A stretch of 64,000 nucleotides of DNA from Gari tellinella (GCA_922989275.2 OV277863.1:20178001-20242000); one strand, 5' to 3'; counted from the stretch's first letter, positions 24,041 to 34,752 are shown. Translations and numbers: made by a program. Notes: generated by a model not told the origin, from the sequence alone.

Positions 24041-24360
24041 GGGTTGAAATTTTGCGTACTTTAAAGAATAAGTGTATTCTCCACATAATAACGCTTATAC
24101 GCGTCACAAGTTAATGTAATAGATTAAATGTCAAATCGTGTACTTAACTGACCATTAGTGAAACATCAATTAGTACATGAACACGTGTACCACTTTCGTA
24201 TCATTAAGAAGGCCTTAGTTATCGTCCAAATGAAATCTCTTGAGACTGTCTGTTACTTTAGGGAAAAATGTTCTGTTCTACTAAATTGTCGGCATCTGGC
24301 GATCTTGAAACTGGTCATTAATTATTTTCGTCGAGCAACACCCGATTGCTAAACGACCTA
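24041..24360. other. intergenic, unexplained
   Basis: One 64-codon open frame at 24158-24352 (plus) has no recognisable domain and begins at an arbitrary ATG. I do not call it a gene. Confidence 0.35.
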
Positions 24361-24602
24361 TACAGTGGAGAATACGTTATTCTTTCCCGTTTAAACGCAA
24401 ACTAAACGCATTGAAGTAAAATGTAGGAAATGACAACTTGTTGACAATTCTGACTATTCATTTTAATATGAGTGGCAAACAGTTTGGAGCCTGATCAGGC
24501 GCCGGGTAAACCGGCGTCTGATCTGACTCCAAACTGTGTGTAATCGAAATAAACGCTTTAGCGTAAACGCGTTTATTGGGGGAAAATAAGGTCTTCTATA
24601 TA
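24361..24602 (+). mobile_element. MITE family A, full copy, decayed right end
   Basis: TACAGTGGAGAATACG left. Complete hairpin 24476-24540 with GGGTAAACCGG centre. Right end GAAAATAAGGTCTTCTATA is decayed. Confidence 0.85.
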
Positions 24603-24769
24603 TGTCTGATTTGTATTAAAACTGTTTGCAATTGACATTCCATTTACACACTTACTTGGCTAAGCAAAGGAGATCTAATTTTCAATACAAAAATGATTTT
24701 CTATTGAGAAGTATCGTCACCAGAGTAAATAGCCCAGAATTAGCCTGGCATTACAATAGAGTACAGTGC

Positions 24770-25020
24770 TACGGTAGAGAGGACGTTATTCTTTCCCAAT
24801 AAACGCGTTTACGCTAAATCTATTATTCCCATTGCAAACAGTTTGGAGCCAGATCAGACGCCGGGTAACCCGGCGTCTGATCAGGCACCAAACTGTTTGC
24901 AACTCAGATTAAAATGAACAGTCAATATTGTCAAAAAGTTGTCATTTGTTACATTTGATTGCAATGCGTTTGCGTTTCGTTTGCATTTAAACGCAAAAGA
25001 ATAACTCCTTCTCAACTGTA
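24770..25020 (-). mobile_element. MITE family A, full copy
   Basis: TACGGTAGAGAGGACG left, CCTTCTCAACTGTA right at 25020. Perfect hairpin apart from one base. Confidence 0.85.
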
Positions 25021-25070
25021 TATTCGCCTTGTGTTGACATGAGCCAATGGGATCCCCTCCAAACGATTAA

Positions 25071-25245
25071 CCCATACACTGCCATGATATAGTCTGCTTC
25101 AAAATTGTCGCCTGCTTTTTCTCAAATTTAGATAAAACGGAAATGAACAGAAAAACAAAGTAATGAGTGCCAATCACTTCGGTTCCTGATCGGACGCTGA
25201 TAATCTCGGCGTCCGATCAGGATCCAAACTGTTTGCAGATTAAAG
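25071..25245 (+). mobile_element. MITE family E, left arm and hairpin
   Basis: TTAA at 25067. CCCATACACTGCCATGATAT left and a hairpin with a GACGCTGATAATCTCGGCGT centre. Truncated at the right. Confidence 0.65.
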
Positions 25246-25277
25246 AGTATTACTGTATGAGATGATTCCAGCATTAA

Positions 25278-25501
25278 CACATTTTCACCCAGTGGATTCT
25301 TCCATTCTTATATATTGGATGAGTCTATTTTTATCTTACGGGTGCCTGGTTTAAGTTTTCATTTTCGTTTTGTTTTATAATGACATTCCTATCAGCAAAC
25401 AGTGTAGTATCCCTGATCAGATACTGCATAATGTGGCGTCGGATCAGAGTCTACACTGTTTGCCTATGTCCTATATAAAGGATCATGGCCACAATTTGGT
25501 T
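25278..25501 (+). mobile_element. MITE family H, full copy
   Basis: TTAA at 25274. CATTTTCACCCAGTGGATTC left. Hairpin arms CAAACAGTGTAGTATCCCTG. CATGGCCACAATTTGG right. Similar to copies at 12.6 and 35.2 kb. Confidence 0.7.
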
Positions 25502-25509
25502 TATTCGTT

Positions 25510-25905
25510 CACAGTCAACGGCACCAAAACATTTTGGATCTTGATCTTTATGCGGTCCAAACTATTTGACACTCGTATCGATATTTCTTCAGTCAAAAAA
25601 GGCCTATATCTGACTTGACGACACTACAGTGGAGAATCTGTTATTCTTTCCCAATAAACGCGTTTACGCTAAAACTATTATTTGCAGTGCAAACAGTTTG
25701 GAGCCAGAGCAGACGCCGGGTAACCCGGCGTCTGATCAGGCTCCAAACTGATTGCCACCAAGATAAACAAGAATTTATCAGAATTGTCCAAAAGTTGTTC
25801 TTTTCTACGTTTTAGTGCTTTGCGTTTGCGTACGTTTGCGTTTAAACGGGTAAGAATAACAGATTCTCCACTGTATCAATACAGACGATTAAAGCAGACA
25901 ATCAA
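25510..25905 (+). mobile_element. MITE family E fragment split by family A
   Basis: E sequence (ACAGTCAACGGCACC, TTGACACTCGTATCGATATT) runs to 25624. Family A sits between 25625 and 25875. E continues as CAGACGATTAAAGCAGAC. TA on each side of A fits its target duplication. Confidence 0.6.
25625..25875 (-). mobile_element. MITE family A, full copy
   Basis: Complete termini. The hairpin has single changes (CAGAGCAGACGCC; AACTGATTGCC). Confidence 0.9.
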
Positions 25906-25911
25906 GCTTGG

Positions 25912-26011
25912 GTATCTCGGCGTCTGATCTGGCTCAAAACTGTTTGCATTGGAAATAATAGTTATAGCGTAAACGCGTTTATTGGGAAATAATTACATTT
26001 TCTTTACTGTA
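25912..26011 (+). mobile_element. MITE family A, right half only
   Basis: It starts inside the hairpin (CTCGGCGTCTGATCTGGC) and runs through TAGCGTAAACGCGTTTATTG to CTTTACTGTA. Confidence 0.75.
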
Positions 26012-26129
26012 TGCCGTCAAATAATTATTATTAAACTCTCATAGAGAGGAAAACAAAATACTCTTACTTGGACAGTGTTTACACGATCTTAATCGCAAAC
26101 ACTCTGCAATAACAAGTAGAAAATGACAT

Positions 26130-26285
26130 GATCTGTAAAGGTATACAGTTAACTTTTATCAAAATGTCAAACAGTTTGGAGCCTGATCAGACGCCGAGTT
26201 CCTCGGCGTCTGATCTGGCTCCAAATAGTTTGTAATGAACGTACAGATGTTTAGCATAAACACGTTTAAATGGAAAGACTTACTT
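26130..26285 (+). mobile_element. MITE family A, decayed copy
   Basis: Good hairpin at 26166-26232 (GCCGAGTTCCTCGGC centre) and a degraded right arm (TTTAGCATAAACACG). Termini are not recognisable. Confidence 0.6.
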
Positions 26286-26289
26286 CTTT

Positions 26290-26683
26290 CTCATCATATA
26301 ATTAAGCCGACGACATTTCAAATCGAAACGTGTGGAGTTCATATGACGGAAATCGAAATTAAAAGATCAATATTCGTATTATACGAATCTTATTGTATTG
26401 AGCCTATGTTAGCCAACCAAACAAAACCAGGTGCCTATACACTCTATAAGACTGGTTGCACCTATTACATTGTACCAAAGCAACAACTAATGCAGAAAAC
26501 TCCTTTTCTAGCTCTCTCTTTTTATCAGATTTGATCTGCATCAACCATGCGCATGTGTTTTGTTATATTGGTGTCCGGTTTACTTGAGCGTGACGGTTTA
26601 GCCGATACAAAATTAGTTAATGTTGGATACTGTAATATAGGCCGGGTGCCAAAAATACCCAGTCACAGAATATATTCATCTTT
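26290..26683. other. unexplained stretch with 99-codon open frame
   Basis: An open frame at 26235-26534 (plus) begins inside the decayed family A arm and has no motif I recognise. Its 3' two thirds are not explained by any repeat here. It could be the edge of an unknown repeat. I do not call it a gene. Confidence 0.3.
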
Positions 26684-27045
26684 AACCGTTTTTTCCGTGA
26701 AAATATCGTCTGCTGAAAATTGTCGTTTGCAGAATTAATTTTCAGAGTAGTGATTTAAAGAAAGTTCGCTGATCTGCGATCCGAGACTCAGTGTCAAACA
26801 GTGACCCGGCGTCTGATCTCGATCCAGACTGTTTGTAATGATACCTTATCCATATACTGCGTGGAAGGGTTCAGCCTTATCATGTTGCATCATCTTTTCA
26901 AACATTATTGTTTTAATTTTAAGTTTTTTACCAAAAAAGCAATACGAGTACACATTTGCTTAAATTATTATCAGAAGCTAATATGCGGCGTCTAAACAGG
27001 ATCCAAGCTATTTACAAAAGCGAATGAGGCCAGTGTGTTTAACAT
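26684..27045 (-). mobile_element. MITE family E, interrupted copy
   Basis: ACCGTTTTTTCCGTG to GTCTGCTGAAAATTGTCG, then half of a hairpin (GTCAAACAGTGACCC ... CGATCCAGACTGTTTG). After about 145 bp of foreign sequence, GCGGCGTCTAAACAGGATCC and CAAAAGCGAATGAGGC complete it. Confidence 0.5.
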
Positions 27046-27058
27046 GATAAGTTTTTAA

Positions 27059-27318
27059 CTCTTTCACGCCTAATTTTACCGACTACTTTAACCTTTTCTT
27101 CGCAACAACATCGACTACTTTAATACTGTGGTCTACAATACTGCTTCAAAGGTATATTATAAGGCACATGACTGAATGAATACCGAACATATTACAAACA
27201 GTATGGATCCTGATCAGACGCCGTGTTACACGGCGTCTGATCAGGATCCATACTGTTTGCCGCCCGTGTTGATATCGGTTTTTTCAGTCGACTATAGCCA
27301 CTTATGACAGTAAAAGGG
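27059..27318 (+). mobile_element. MITE family E, full copy with TTAA both sides
   Basis: TTAA at 27055-27058 and 27319-27322 flank CTCTTTCACGCCTAATTTT and GACAGTAAAAGGG. The hairpin at 27195-27261 is perfect (GATCAGACGCCGTGTTACAC). Confidence 0.85.
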
Positions 27319-27363
27319 TTAACTGTTACAATTTTGTAAATCCACTTAACCCCCTGCTTTTGT

Positions 27364-27586
27364 GAACTCTTTGCATGCTGGGTAATTTTTTTCGTCAGCA
27401 AAAATTGTCGTCTGTAACTGTTCTAAAAATAAAATTTTCTACATTTCATTTCAAAACAGGAGCAGAGTGTCAAACAGTTTGGATCCTGATGAGACGCCGC
27501 GTAACGCGGCGTCTCATCTGGATCCAAACTGTTTGCAAAGATAATCACTGTGGCACTTATATCGGCCATTAGCATGCAAAGAGTAA
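27364..27586 (-). mobile_element. MITE family E, full copy
   Basis: GAACTCTTTGCATGCTGGG left, a GTCAGCAAAAATTGTCGTCT arm, a perfect hairpin at 27470-27538 (GAGACGCCGCGTAACGCGGC), and CATTAGCATGCAAAGAG right. The ends share GCATGC, so they form a second inverted pair. Confidence 0.7.
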
Positions 27587-27589
27587 AGT

Positions 27590-27895
27590 TTTACCTGGCT
27601 TCTATTGTTAAGAATGTGATTTTTGGAGTTTAAGCAAGTCATATACACGGCTGTAATGTGGACTAAATATTAAAACGGTTGTAAACGAAAGTAAGTGTGA
27701 GGTTGAAGTGCTTGTTGGATACTCGAAACTCCAAAACAACCTCCTACAAGGTTAAAGAATAACAAAAAGGAAGATTTAAACAGATGACGGACTATTGTGC
27801 TGCATTTAAATTTTAATAGGGGCGTTTTAAATAAAAAGTGTAGGTGAACAAATGACTGCATGCATACCGTTGATGTTATTTATTCCGTGGCATGT
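27590..27895. other. intergenic, unexplained
   Basis: No feature supported; short ORFs only. Confidence 0.35.
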
Positions 27896-27898
27896 GAC

Positions 27899-28054
27899 TT
27901 TACGGAGAATACGTTATTCTTTCCCGTTTAAACGAAACTAAACGCAAATGGAATGCAATAAAATGCCGGAGAAAATTACATCTTTTTGAATATGTTAACG
28001 ATTAGCAAACAGTCAGCGGTCGCGTTTTCAAGGCATCTGGTCTGGCCCCAGTGG
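27899..28054 (+). mobile_element. MITE family A, truncated and decayed
   Basis: TTTACGGAGAATACG left, GTTTAAACGAAACTAAACGC arm, remnant hairpin GCAAACAGTCAGCGGTCGCG. The next copy starts directly after it. Confidence 0.65.
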
Positions 28055-28057
28055 AAC

Positions 28058-28282
28058 TACAGTGGAGAATACGTTATTCTCTCCCGTTTAAACGCAAACG
28101 AAACGCAACGCATTGTACTAAAATGCAGAATATGACAATTTTTTCACAATTCTGAATGTTGATTTTAACCTGGATGGCAAACAGTTTGAAGCCTGATAAG
28201 ACGCCGGGTTACCAGGCGTCTGATCTGGCTCCAAAATGTTTGAATTGGAAATAACAGAAAGAATAACATTTTCTCCACTGTA
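28058..28282 (+). mobile_element. MITE family A, internal deletion
   Basis: Both termini present (TACAGTGGAGAATACG, TTTTCTCCACTGTA). About 25 bp of the right arm (the GCGTAAACGCGTTTATTGGG segment) are missing. Confidence 0.85.
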
Positions 28283-28584
28283 TTTGGCACTTAGATTTTT
28301 TAAAAATGTGTATACATTTTCAAAACACTGTTATTTTCTATATTTTATTGCATTATGATAGTTTCGTGTATGCATGTTTCATCTACATAAGAATTGCTTG
28401 AGCAACAATTCTCATAGCTTGAAATATGCATTGATTACAAAACGGCTCACAGCTCCAATCGGGAATTGCATAAATATGCTAAAATATAAATGATGTATTT
28501 GCGAAACATTACATCTATTTGGTGTCACTAAGTGCAATCTACTAATTCTACTGCAATAAATTTCGATAAAATTCAAACTTGTAT

Positions 28585-28829
28585 AAACCATTACCTCATA
28601 GCCTGTTTCTAGCATTGAAGATTATGTGGTCACTTAAAGCAGGTTGAAAGTAAAGCAGAATGTGCGCCAAGTCGCATTCTGCATTGCTTTCTGCATGTTA
28701 TAAGCTACAATCTGCTAGGATATAGAAACTATTTCCTGCGGTACATATTCATGACGGTGTCAGGTGAAACTAATCCAGTGGAGGAATAAATTAATGGCGT
28801 AAAAATGCATATTTATGAGGCAAAGGGTT
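28585..28829 (+). mobile_element. MITE family G, full copy
   Basis: AACCATTACCTCATAGCCTG left, AAGCAGGTTGAAAGTAAAGC hairpin arm with a decayed partner, CCAGTGGAGGAATAAATTAA, then CAAAGGGTTA right. Confidence 0.75.
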
Positions 28830-28832
28830 ACA

Positions 28833-29240
28833 TATAAGCGACCACTTAAGATAGAAAGAAAGTCGTGTCTATGCTATATACGTTTATCACGTTGACCATC
28901 ATATAACCCAGGGCAAAAGCCACCAACTTGCATAATACAAACAAAGGGAGCTTTCTGCAATACTTTTGTCTTGCATTAAGGTGTCTCTTGTGTTTTTCTC
29001 TATAACTTTTTATATATTGAGCGGTCGTTTATATCTAGTGTGAATGTATACCTTTCGCGGCAAAGGCTCCATAAAATCAGATTTATGTTTTGAAGTTTTT
29101 TTCCCACGCACCGGTTAGGTAGCACTAAAATTGCAATGTTTCTAATGAGCTATTTAAATGCATCAGCCCTACGCTATTGCTACCACTAAGTAAACGATTT
29201 TTGAAGATATTAAAAAGACAGTCGCTATTGCTAACAGTAA
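28833..29240. other. intergenic, unexplained
   Basis: A short G-like fragment (GCGACCACTTAAGATAG) at the start. GCTATTGCTA...CTAAGTAA recurs at 29172 and 29222. No gene. Confidence 0.35.
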
Positions 29241-29254
29241 GTAATTGACTCATC

Positions 29255-29375
29255 GTCATGATGGTGTTTTGACTGTAGATCACAGTCTACACTGTTTGCA
29301 CAGGACAAGTGAAATCTTCAAAGGTACACTGTCTATTAATGACGAATATACTCGTCGCTAGGGTTGAATTGTCAA
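29255..29375 (-). mobile_element. MITE family F, left half only
   Basis: Half hairpin GATCACAGTCTACACTGTTT, then GCACAGGACAAGTG and GACGAATATACTCGTCGCTA. Confidence 0.65.
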
Positions 29376-29379
29376 AACA

Positions 29380-30014
29380 GCATGAACGTAAAGCTTAGGT
29401 GAAAACTCGTGAAGGAGATTTCTGCTTATTTTCTTTTTTATGTCACTTTAAGCTTGACACTGAAACATTCTTTTACATTGCTTCAACAATCCCCATTTTG
29501 AGTTTGCGTGATAGTGAGGTTATACTGTCTACAAAAAAGGACTCATAGTTCTTAGAAAGCAGACAGGTTTTGGAAACTTTTTTTCTGCAACATGCTAATT
29601 GGTTTATCCGAATGTCATTCGGTGGCATGAGCAGGTTTTGGTCTAGCATACTGATTGCGACGGCAAACTAACAACCTGCCACCTATATCATGTATTTGCA
29701 ATGAATAATTTATCTCCTAGCGTAATTAAATGCTACTGTCGAGTGGGGAACAGAAGCCAGAAATCATTAACTACGTACAATCGCGTAATATAATTAGCCT
29801 TATAAAAACCAATAGTACCCATTGTGAGGCAAGTGCCAAGAACGTCTTAGACAGTATGGTTTATAGATCAAGATTATTCCTTAACAATTGCTGATCTACT
29901 TTTTATAATGAATCCATGGTATTGTTATCAGCTGAGAGAGAAAAAAGAAAAAGCAAAATGTCGAGATGAACCTTTGCACTACAGTAAATCCCATCTATTT
30001 TGACCATGCTTGTT
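29380..30014. other. intergenic, low in repeats
   Basis: No MITE ends are recognised across more than 600 bp, which is unusual here. No coding frame is convincing. It may belong to the upstream region of the exon-like signal at 30949. Confidence 0.3.
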
Positions 30015-30118
30015 TTTCGGGTTTTAAGGCACGTGGATGATCACAGCTGGATGAAAGTAAAGCAGAACGCTCATAAAGGAGCCATCTGCTTTACTATCAG
30101 CCAGCTTTAATCTAGCAT
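30015..30118 (+). repeat. family G hairpin fragment
   Basis: AGCTGGATGAAAGTAAAGCA and CTTTACTATCAGCCAGC pair around GCTCATAAAGGAGCC. No G termini present. Confidence 0.55.
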
Positions 30119-30124
30119 TAGTCT

Positions 30125-30948
30125 ATGACACCATCATTGAGTGCGTTTGGTTTGGGCGCTAAAAGTGATTTTTTAGTTGTACCTAAGGCGGTGCCGTGTT
30201 TTTTAGTTCCTTTGAAATATCCAGTAGAATTTTTTTCTCTATTTCCCGTAGAGATAATATATCTAGAATTGCCGTGTAAAGTGCCTGCAGGGAGAAACCA
30301 GTTCCTATGAGTTCGGAATGATAGAGAGGCGCACTTTCAGCAGAACCTTGTTATCACTGGAGAGACCGGGCGCTCCTACACATTCGGACTAGTATTGGCT
30401 TCCGTGTGTGTTTTGTTGGAAGAGATCAGTTGGAATAACATATTGGCCTGTCTTCGCTAGACCAAAGACGCGATTAGCTTTCTCACAGGAGACTCGCTAA
30501 ACTTAACGGTTCATGAATACTTTAAGATGATAGGTTCGGAAACTGCGCCAGCATTAGATATCTAGTTATATATCTTGCCATTCGCAGCGCTAGTGTAAAC
30601 ATACCAGCGGCCTATAGCGCATAGGAGAAAAAGGTCGTTACAGTAGCGAGCGTCTATTTGAAATAAGTATTAGTACAGCATAAAATCGATCTTGAGTATT
30701 TGAAAGTTGTACGGCTACTGTGGGATGTTTATGCAATAACAACGAGAGGCTGTTTTTGGAAGCGAAGTTTGTACACATCGCAAACGTGTAAGTGAAAACA
30801 CAGCTCGAAGAGTATTCACGTTTTTGGAATGTTATTAATTGTTTTTTCTGTGTTTTAAAATGTGATATAAGAAGATTCTCAGCCCATGTAGATGGATGTA
30901 GAATTGTATTAGCTGTTAAGCGGACCAGCCGATGGAGCCGGGTGTTAT
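30125..30948. other. low-repeat, CpG-richer stretch (possible promoter/5' UTR)
   Basis: Free of recognised MITEs and richer in CpG (for example GGGCGCTCCTACACATTCGG). The open frames at 30125-30310 and 30792-30980 show no domain. If the exon call at 30949 is right, this is its promoter and leader. Confidence 0.25.
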
Positions 30949-31006
30949 ATGGATCAGGGAATGTTTCGCCGAAAGTCTAGGATTCTCGCGGGCCTTTTAG
31001 TTTCAG
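30949..31006 (+). CDS. possible first coding exon (19 codons), unknown product
   Basis: The frame reads MDQGMFRRKSRILAGLLVS, then one base, then a strong 5' splice signal (CAG|GTAAGA, intron from 31007). An in-frame TAG lies at 30910. The residues (basic stretch, then hydrophobic) would suit the start of a signal peptide or membrane anchor. Nothing downstream in the window is recognisable as a second exon, because MITEs follow. This is an inference from one splice site, a clean frame and low-repeat surroundings. It may be chance. Confidence 0.25.
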
Positions 31007-31143
31007 GTAAGAAGTTCGAGCACTAAGATATACATGTACAGTATATCCTCCCAATGAAAAACTAGTTGATAGCATAAAACATCAAAGCTCATACATGAGT
31101 TTTCTGCTTTACTTTAGCTGTTTTAAGCAACCACCTGTCTAAC

Positions 31144-31407
31144 CAATGAACCCTAGTGACGAGAATATCCGTCCTTTATAAACAGTATGTATACATATGA
31201 AGAATACATGTGTCCTATGCAAACAGCGTAGATCCTAATCGGAAAAGTCGTTCAGGATCGTTCGGTACTTCAGGAGTTATCTGATCTCAGATCAGAGTCT
31301 ACACTGTTTGACATTTTGAAATACATTGAAAAGGCATCCGTAATAGAGAAAACTCGATAAGGCTTTGACACTGGAATTGTCCATTTAAATTTTCAGGGGT
31401 CAAGGAG
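31144..31407 (+). mobile_element. MITE family F, full copy
   Basis: TGAACCCTAGTGACGAGAAT left, hairpin arms CAAACAGCGTAGATCC and AGTCTACACTGTTTG, TTTCAGGGGTCAAGGAG followed by TTAA at 31408. Confidence 0.75.
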
Positions 31408-31481
31408 TTAAAATATCGTCAACAGGCTAAATGACATGTGTATGGCTGTTAAAGCGAAGAAACACAGATTGTTATACATTG

Positions 31482-31733
31482 TACAGTGGGGAAAACGTTA
31501 TTCTTTCCCGTTTAAACGCAAACGAAACGCAAAGGCATCGCAATAAAACATAGAAAATGACAACTATTCGACAATTTTGACTATTTATTTTAATCTGAGT
31601 GGCAAACAGTTTGGAGCCTGGTCAGACGCCGGGTTACCCGGCGTCTGATCTGGCTCCAAACTGTTTGCAAATGGAAATAATAGTTTTAACGTAAACGCAT
31701 TTATTGGGAAAGAATAACGTTTTCCCCACTGTA
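31482..31733 (+). mobile_element. MITE family A, full copy
   Basis: TACAGTGGGGAAAACG and its exact inverse end at 31733. Perfect hairpin 31601-31669. One of the best-preserved copies of the CGAAACGC-arm subtype. Confidence 0.95.
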
Positions 31734-31914
31734 GGTTGGGGATCCCTAGTGAGATCGGGCCAATGTCGGCCGATATCGGTACTCTACGGAGAGCGATCGG
31801 CCATTCTCGACAACTGTCGGCCCGTTCAGAACCATGCTTTACGTAGAATACCGATTTTGGTTCGATTTCATTATGGATCCTCAACCTTAATCATTCCCCC
31901 CTAGAATTTCTGTT

Positions 31915-32050
31915 CAGTATTGAAGACGGATGGTTATTCAACACAGACTGAAAGTAAAGCAGAATAAGCCTTTAGGTTGGAAATGTATAGGACAGGGCAA
32001 TGATGAAACAGAAGGCTCCTACGGGAGTTTATCTTGCTTTAAGCTGATCT
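31915..32050 (+). mobile_element. MITE family G, decayed copy
   Basis: TTCTGTTCAGTATTGAAGAC, GACTGAAAGTAAAGCAGAAT and TTGCTTTAAGCTGATC match G, with an unrelated centre. Confidence 0.5.
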
Positions 32051-32102
32051 TTAATTTCTTTAAATAGTGTTTTATATTGTAATATTAAGCAATGTGTACA
32101 AG

Positions 32103-32296
32103 TACAATGGAGAAGGCGTAATTATTTGTAAATAACAGTTTAGAGCCAGATCAGACACCGGGTAACCAAACTGTTTGCATTTCAGCTTAGAACTTTATCA
32201 TAAACAGTCTTTTTAAAAGAAGTGTCATTTTCTCCGTTTTCTGCATTGTGTTTGCGTTTAGTCTAAGCGGGACAGAATAACGTATTCTCGACTGTA
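32103..32296 (-). mobile_element. MITE family A, shortened copy
   Basis: TACAATGGAGAAGGCG left, ATTCTCGACTGTA right. Much of the left arm and half of the hairpin are lost. Confidence 0.8.
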
Positions 32297-32338
32297 CATG
32301 TAGCTTAACAATAAGTTTTCGTAGGGATTAACAGGTAG

Positions 32339-32588
32339 TACAGTGGATAATCTGTTATTCTTTCCCAATAAACGCGTTTACGCTAAAACTATTATTTGCA
32401 GTACAAACAGTTTGGAGCCAGATCAGACGCCGGGTTACCCGGCGTCTGATCAGGCTCCAAACTGTTTACCACCAAGATAAACAAGGATTATCAGAATTGT
32501 CCAAAAGTTGTTCTTTTCTACGTTTTAGTGCTTTGCGTTTGCGTACGTTTGCGTTTAAACGGGAAAGAGTAACAGATTCTCCACTGTA
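32339..32588 (-). mobile_element. MITE family A, full copy
   Basis: TACAGTGGATAATCTG to TCTCCACTGTA. Hairpin 32404-32470 nearly perfect. Confidence 0.95.
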
Positions 32589-32689
32589 TTGGATTGTTCA
32601 AGCATAATTTTATACTAAGAGTGTGTTACAAAATGTACCTACATGGTTCACATATTACCAATAGCCTACCAGTTATTCTGTTTTAGAAT

Positions 32690-33214
32690 TACAGTGGAGA
32701 AAACGTTATTCTTTCCCAATTAATGCGTTTACGCGCTTAAAATATTATTTCTATTGCAAATAGTTTGGAGCCAGATCAGACGCCGGGTAACCCGGCGTCT
32801 GATTAGGCTCCAAACATTTTGCCATTCGTATAAAAAATAAAAGTCAGAGTTGTCAAAAAGCTGTTATTTTGTACATTTTATTGCAATTTGCGTTTGCGTT
32901 TAACCCTTTACCTTATAGAAGCGACTTTTAGCACTTGTATTTTATTCATCCGCTGAAGAAAATAGTTCCAATATATATTGTAATAAATATGTGTCATATT
33001 TAATACTTTTCTTATTCTAGCAGGTAATAGCTTAAAGCAGGTTGAAAGTAAAGCAGAATGTGCCATATGGCACATTCTGCTTTACTTTCAACCTGCTTTA
33101 ATGGCACATTCTGCTTTACTTTCAACCTGCTTTAAGTAGTCACCTATTTTCAAAACTAGAAAGGGCTATAGGGTAAAGGGTTAAACGGGAAAGAATAGAG
33201 CTTTCTCGACTGTA
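32690..33214 (-). mobile_element. MITE family A split by family G
   Basis: Left terminus TACAGTGGAGAAAACG at 32690. The right arm is cut inside GCGTTTAAACGGG and resumes at 33181. Excising 32904-33180 plus one TTAA restores the usual GTTTAAACGGGAAAGAATA. Confidence 0.9.
32904..33180 (-). mobile_element. MITE family G, full copy with proven TTAA duplication
   Basis: CCCTTTACCTTATAG ... CTATAGGGTAAAGGG bounded by TTAA at 32900-32903 and 33181-33184, inside a family A copy whose empty site is known. The centre holds a perfect hairpin (AAAGCAGGTTGAAAGTAAAG arms, GTGCCATATGGCAC). One 33-bp hairpin arm is present twice (33068-33135). Confidence 0.95.
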
Positions 33215-33403
33215 TCACCTGCATTATTTTGTACAATAAAAACTTTCTAATACGGTAACACAAAAGAGTAAATGATGGTACAAATGTATCAAACTAAGTG
33301 ACAGCTTAAAGCAAGATTAATACAAAAGCAGAATGCTTTCATATGAGTTTATTTTCAATTAGACCGCTTTTAATTTGGTACATAGGTATTTGCCCAAATG
33401 CAA

Positions 33404-33460
33404 ACAGGGTAGAAAACGTTATAATTTCCCAGTAAACACCCTTATGCTAAAAGCTTGTTC
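33404..33460 (-). mobile_element. MITE family A, left terminus only
   Basis: GGGTAGAAAACGTTATAATT and CCCAGTAAACACCCTTATGC match the family A left end. The remainder is absent. Confidence 0.6.
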
Positions 33461-33576
33461 GAATCCTGGTCTGGACGCTTAAGATTGTTCCTGTAGGGAA
33501 GCATTTCAGCTGACTTACTGTCCATCCGTACGGAAGGTTGGTGGTTCTACATGTACTCAGTTGCCCTGAAGCAGTG

Positions 33577-33778
33577 TAAAACCCTTTCATTCTCGATGAC
33601 GCTTAAAATCGCGTTTGCAAACAGTTTGGATCCTGATCAGATGCGGCGTTTGATCAGAATCCAAACTGTTTGATAGTCGTTTTGAAATTTCTTCAGCAAT
33701 ACTGCCTTATTTTTTAACTTTGAAACGACATTGCAGACAACAAAATTGAAGCAGACGACAATGAAACGGTGAAGGGGT
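33577..33778 (+). mobile_element. MITE family E, full copy
   Basis: ACCCTTTCATTCTCGATGAC left. The hairpin has a shortened centre (GATGCGGCGTTTGATCAG). GCAGACGACAATGAAACGG then AAGGGGTA right. Confidence 0.7.
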
Positions 33779-33924
33779 ACACTTGGCAGTTAAAGGGATA
33801 AAGGGCTTCTGGGGTCTTCCTACCTCTACCTGTGATGGGCGTCGTACTGTTATAGACGACCTAAACTCATAACAAATCAAATCAAGTTTCGTTTATATTG
33901 GAAAAAAATAATGTCTCTCATCTG

Positions 33925-34173
33925 TACAGTTGAAAACGTTATTCTTTCCCAATCAACGCGTTTACGCTAAAACTATTATTTTCATTGCAAACAGTTTGGA
34001 GCCAGATCAAACTCCGGGTAACCCGGCGTCTGATCAGGCTCCAAACTGTTTGCCACTCAGATGAAAATAGTTAGTGAAAAATGTCAAAAAGTTGTCATTT
34101 TCTTCATTTTAGTGTTTTGCGTTTGGGTTTCGTTTGCGTTTAAACGGGAAAGAATAACGTTTTCTCCACTGTA
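33925..34173 (-). mobile_element. MITE family A, full copy
   Basis: TACAGTTGAAAACGTT left, TTTTCTCCACTGTA right. Hairpin with two changes. Confidence 0.9.
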
Positions 34174-34174
34174 T

Positions 34175-34590
34175 ATACACTTTTTGTAGGGCAACGACAT
34201 TATCCCCTTATACACTGAGTGAAATACAAACAATTGCTAAGTTGCAATTGACTGATTACGCCACATGGACCTTTGAGTGCTGAATTAACACCAACGAGTG
34301 TTTAATGATATTGATTATTTATTCCCTATACTTGTAAACACATTTTGAATGACAAATAGTTAGGATCATTATCAGGAACCATAATTATCATACATGTACA
34401 AGAAATTACTCTGAACTGTGTAAAAAATGTGTTTTTCCCTAGAAAACATTGTCCTGGGTTCAAAGGTTATTACAAATCGATATGACGTAAAACATTTGCA
34501 TTAAAACATTTTCAAGTGAACATTTCAATGTATGTTATTATATATATATATATATATTATATTATATGTGTAAAAAATGAATGTTTATTT
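34175..34590. other. intergenic with (TA)n
   Basis: A short (TA)n run at about 34539-34558. No gene or MITE. Confidence 0.45.
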
Positions 34591-34599
34591 AAACATGTC

Positions 34600-34752
34600 G
34601 ATGATTAGTTTTATTCTGAGTGGCAAACAATTTGGAGCCTGATCAGACGCCGGGTAACCCGGATCTGGCTCCAAACTGCTTGCAATGGACATAATAGCTT
34701 TGACATATATATACGTAGACGCGTCTGTTGGGAAATACTGTTCTCTACTGTA
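34600..34752 (+). mobile_element. MITE family A, right part
   Basis: CTGAGTGGCAAACAATTTGG, hairpin missing part of one arm (GGGTAACCCGGATCTGGC), right terminus GTTCTCTACTGTA. Confidence 0.75.

Noticed and set aside
26235..26534. 99-codon open frame
   Set aside because: Begins inside a decayed family A arm, no recognised domain, no splice or poly(A) context.
21216..27572. Frames reading 'FANSLDPDQTPRNAASDQDPNCL'
   Set aside because: Translations of the family E and D hairpins; they recur wherever the hairpin does and have no consistent start or end.
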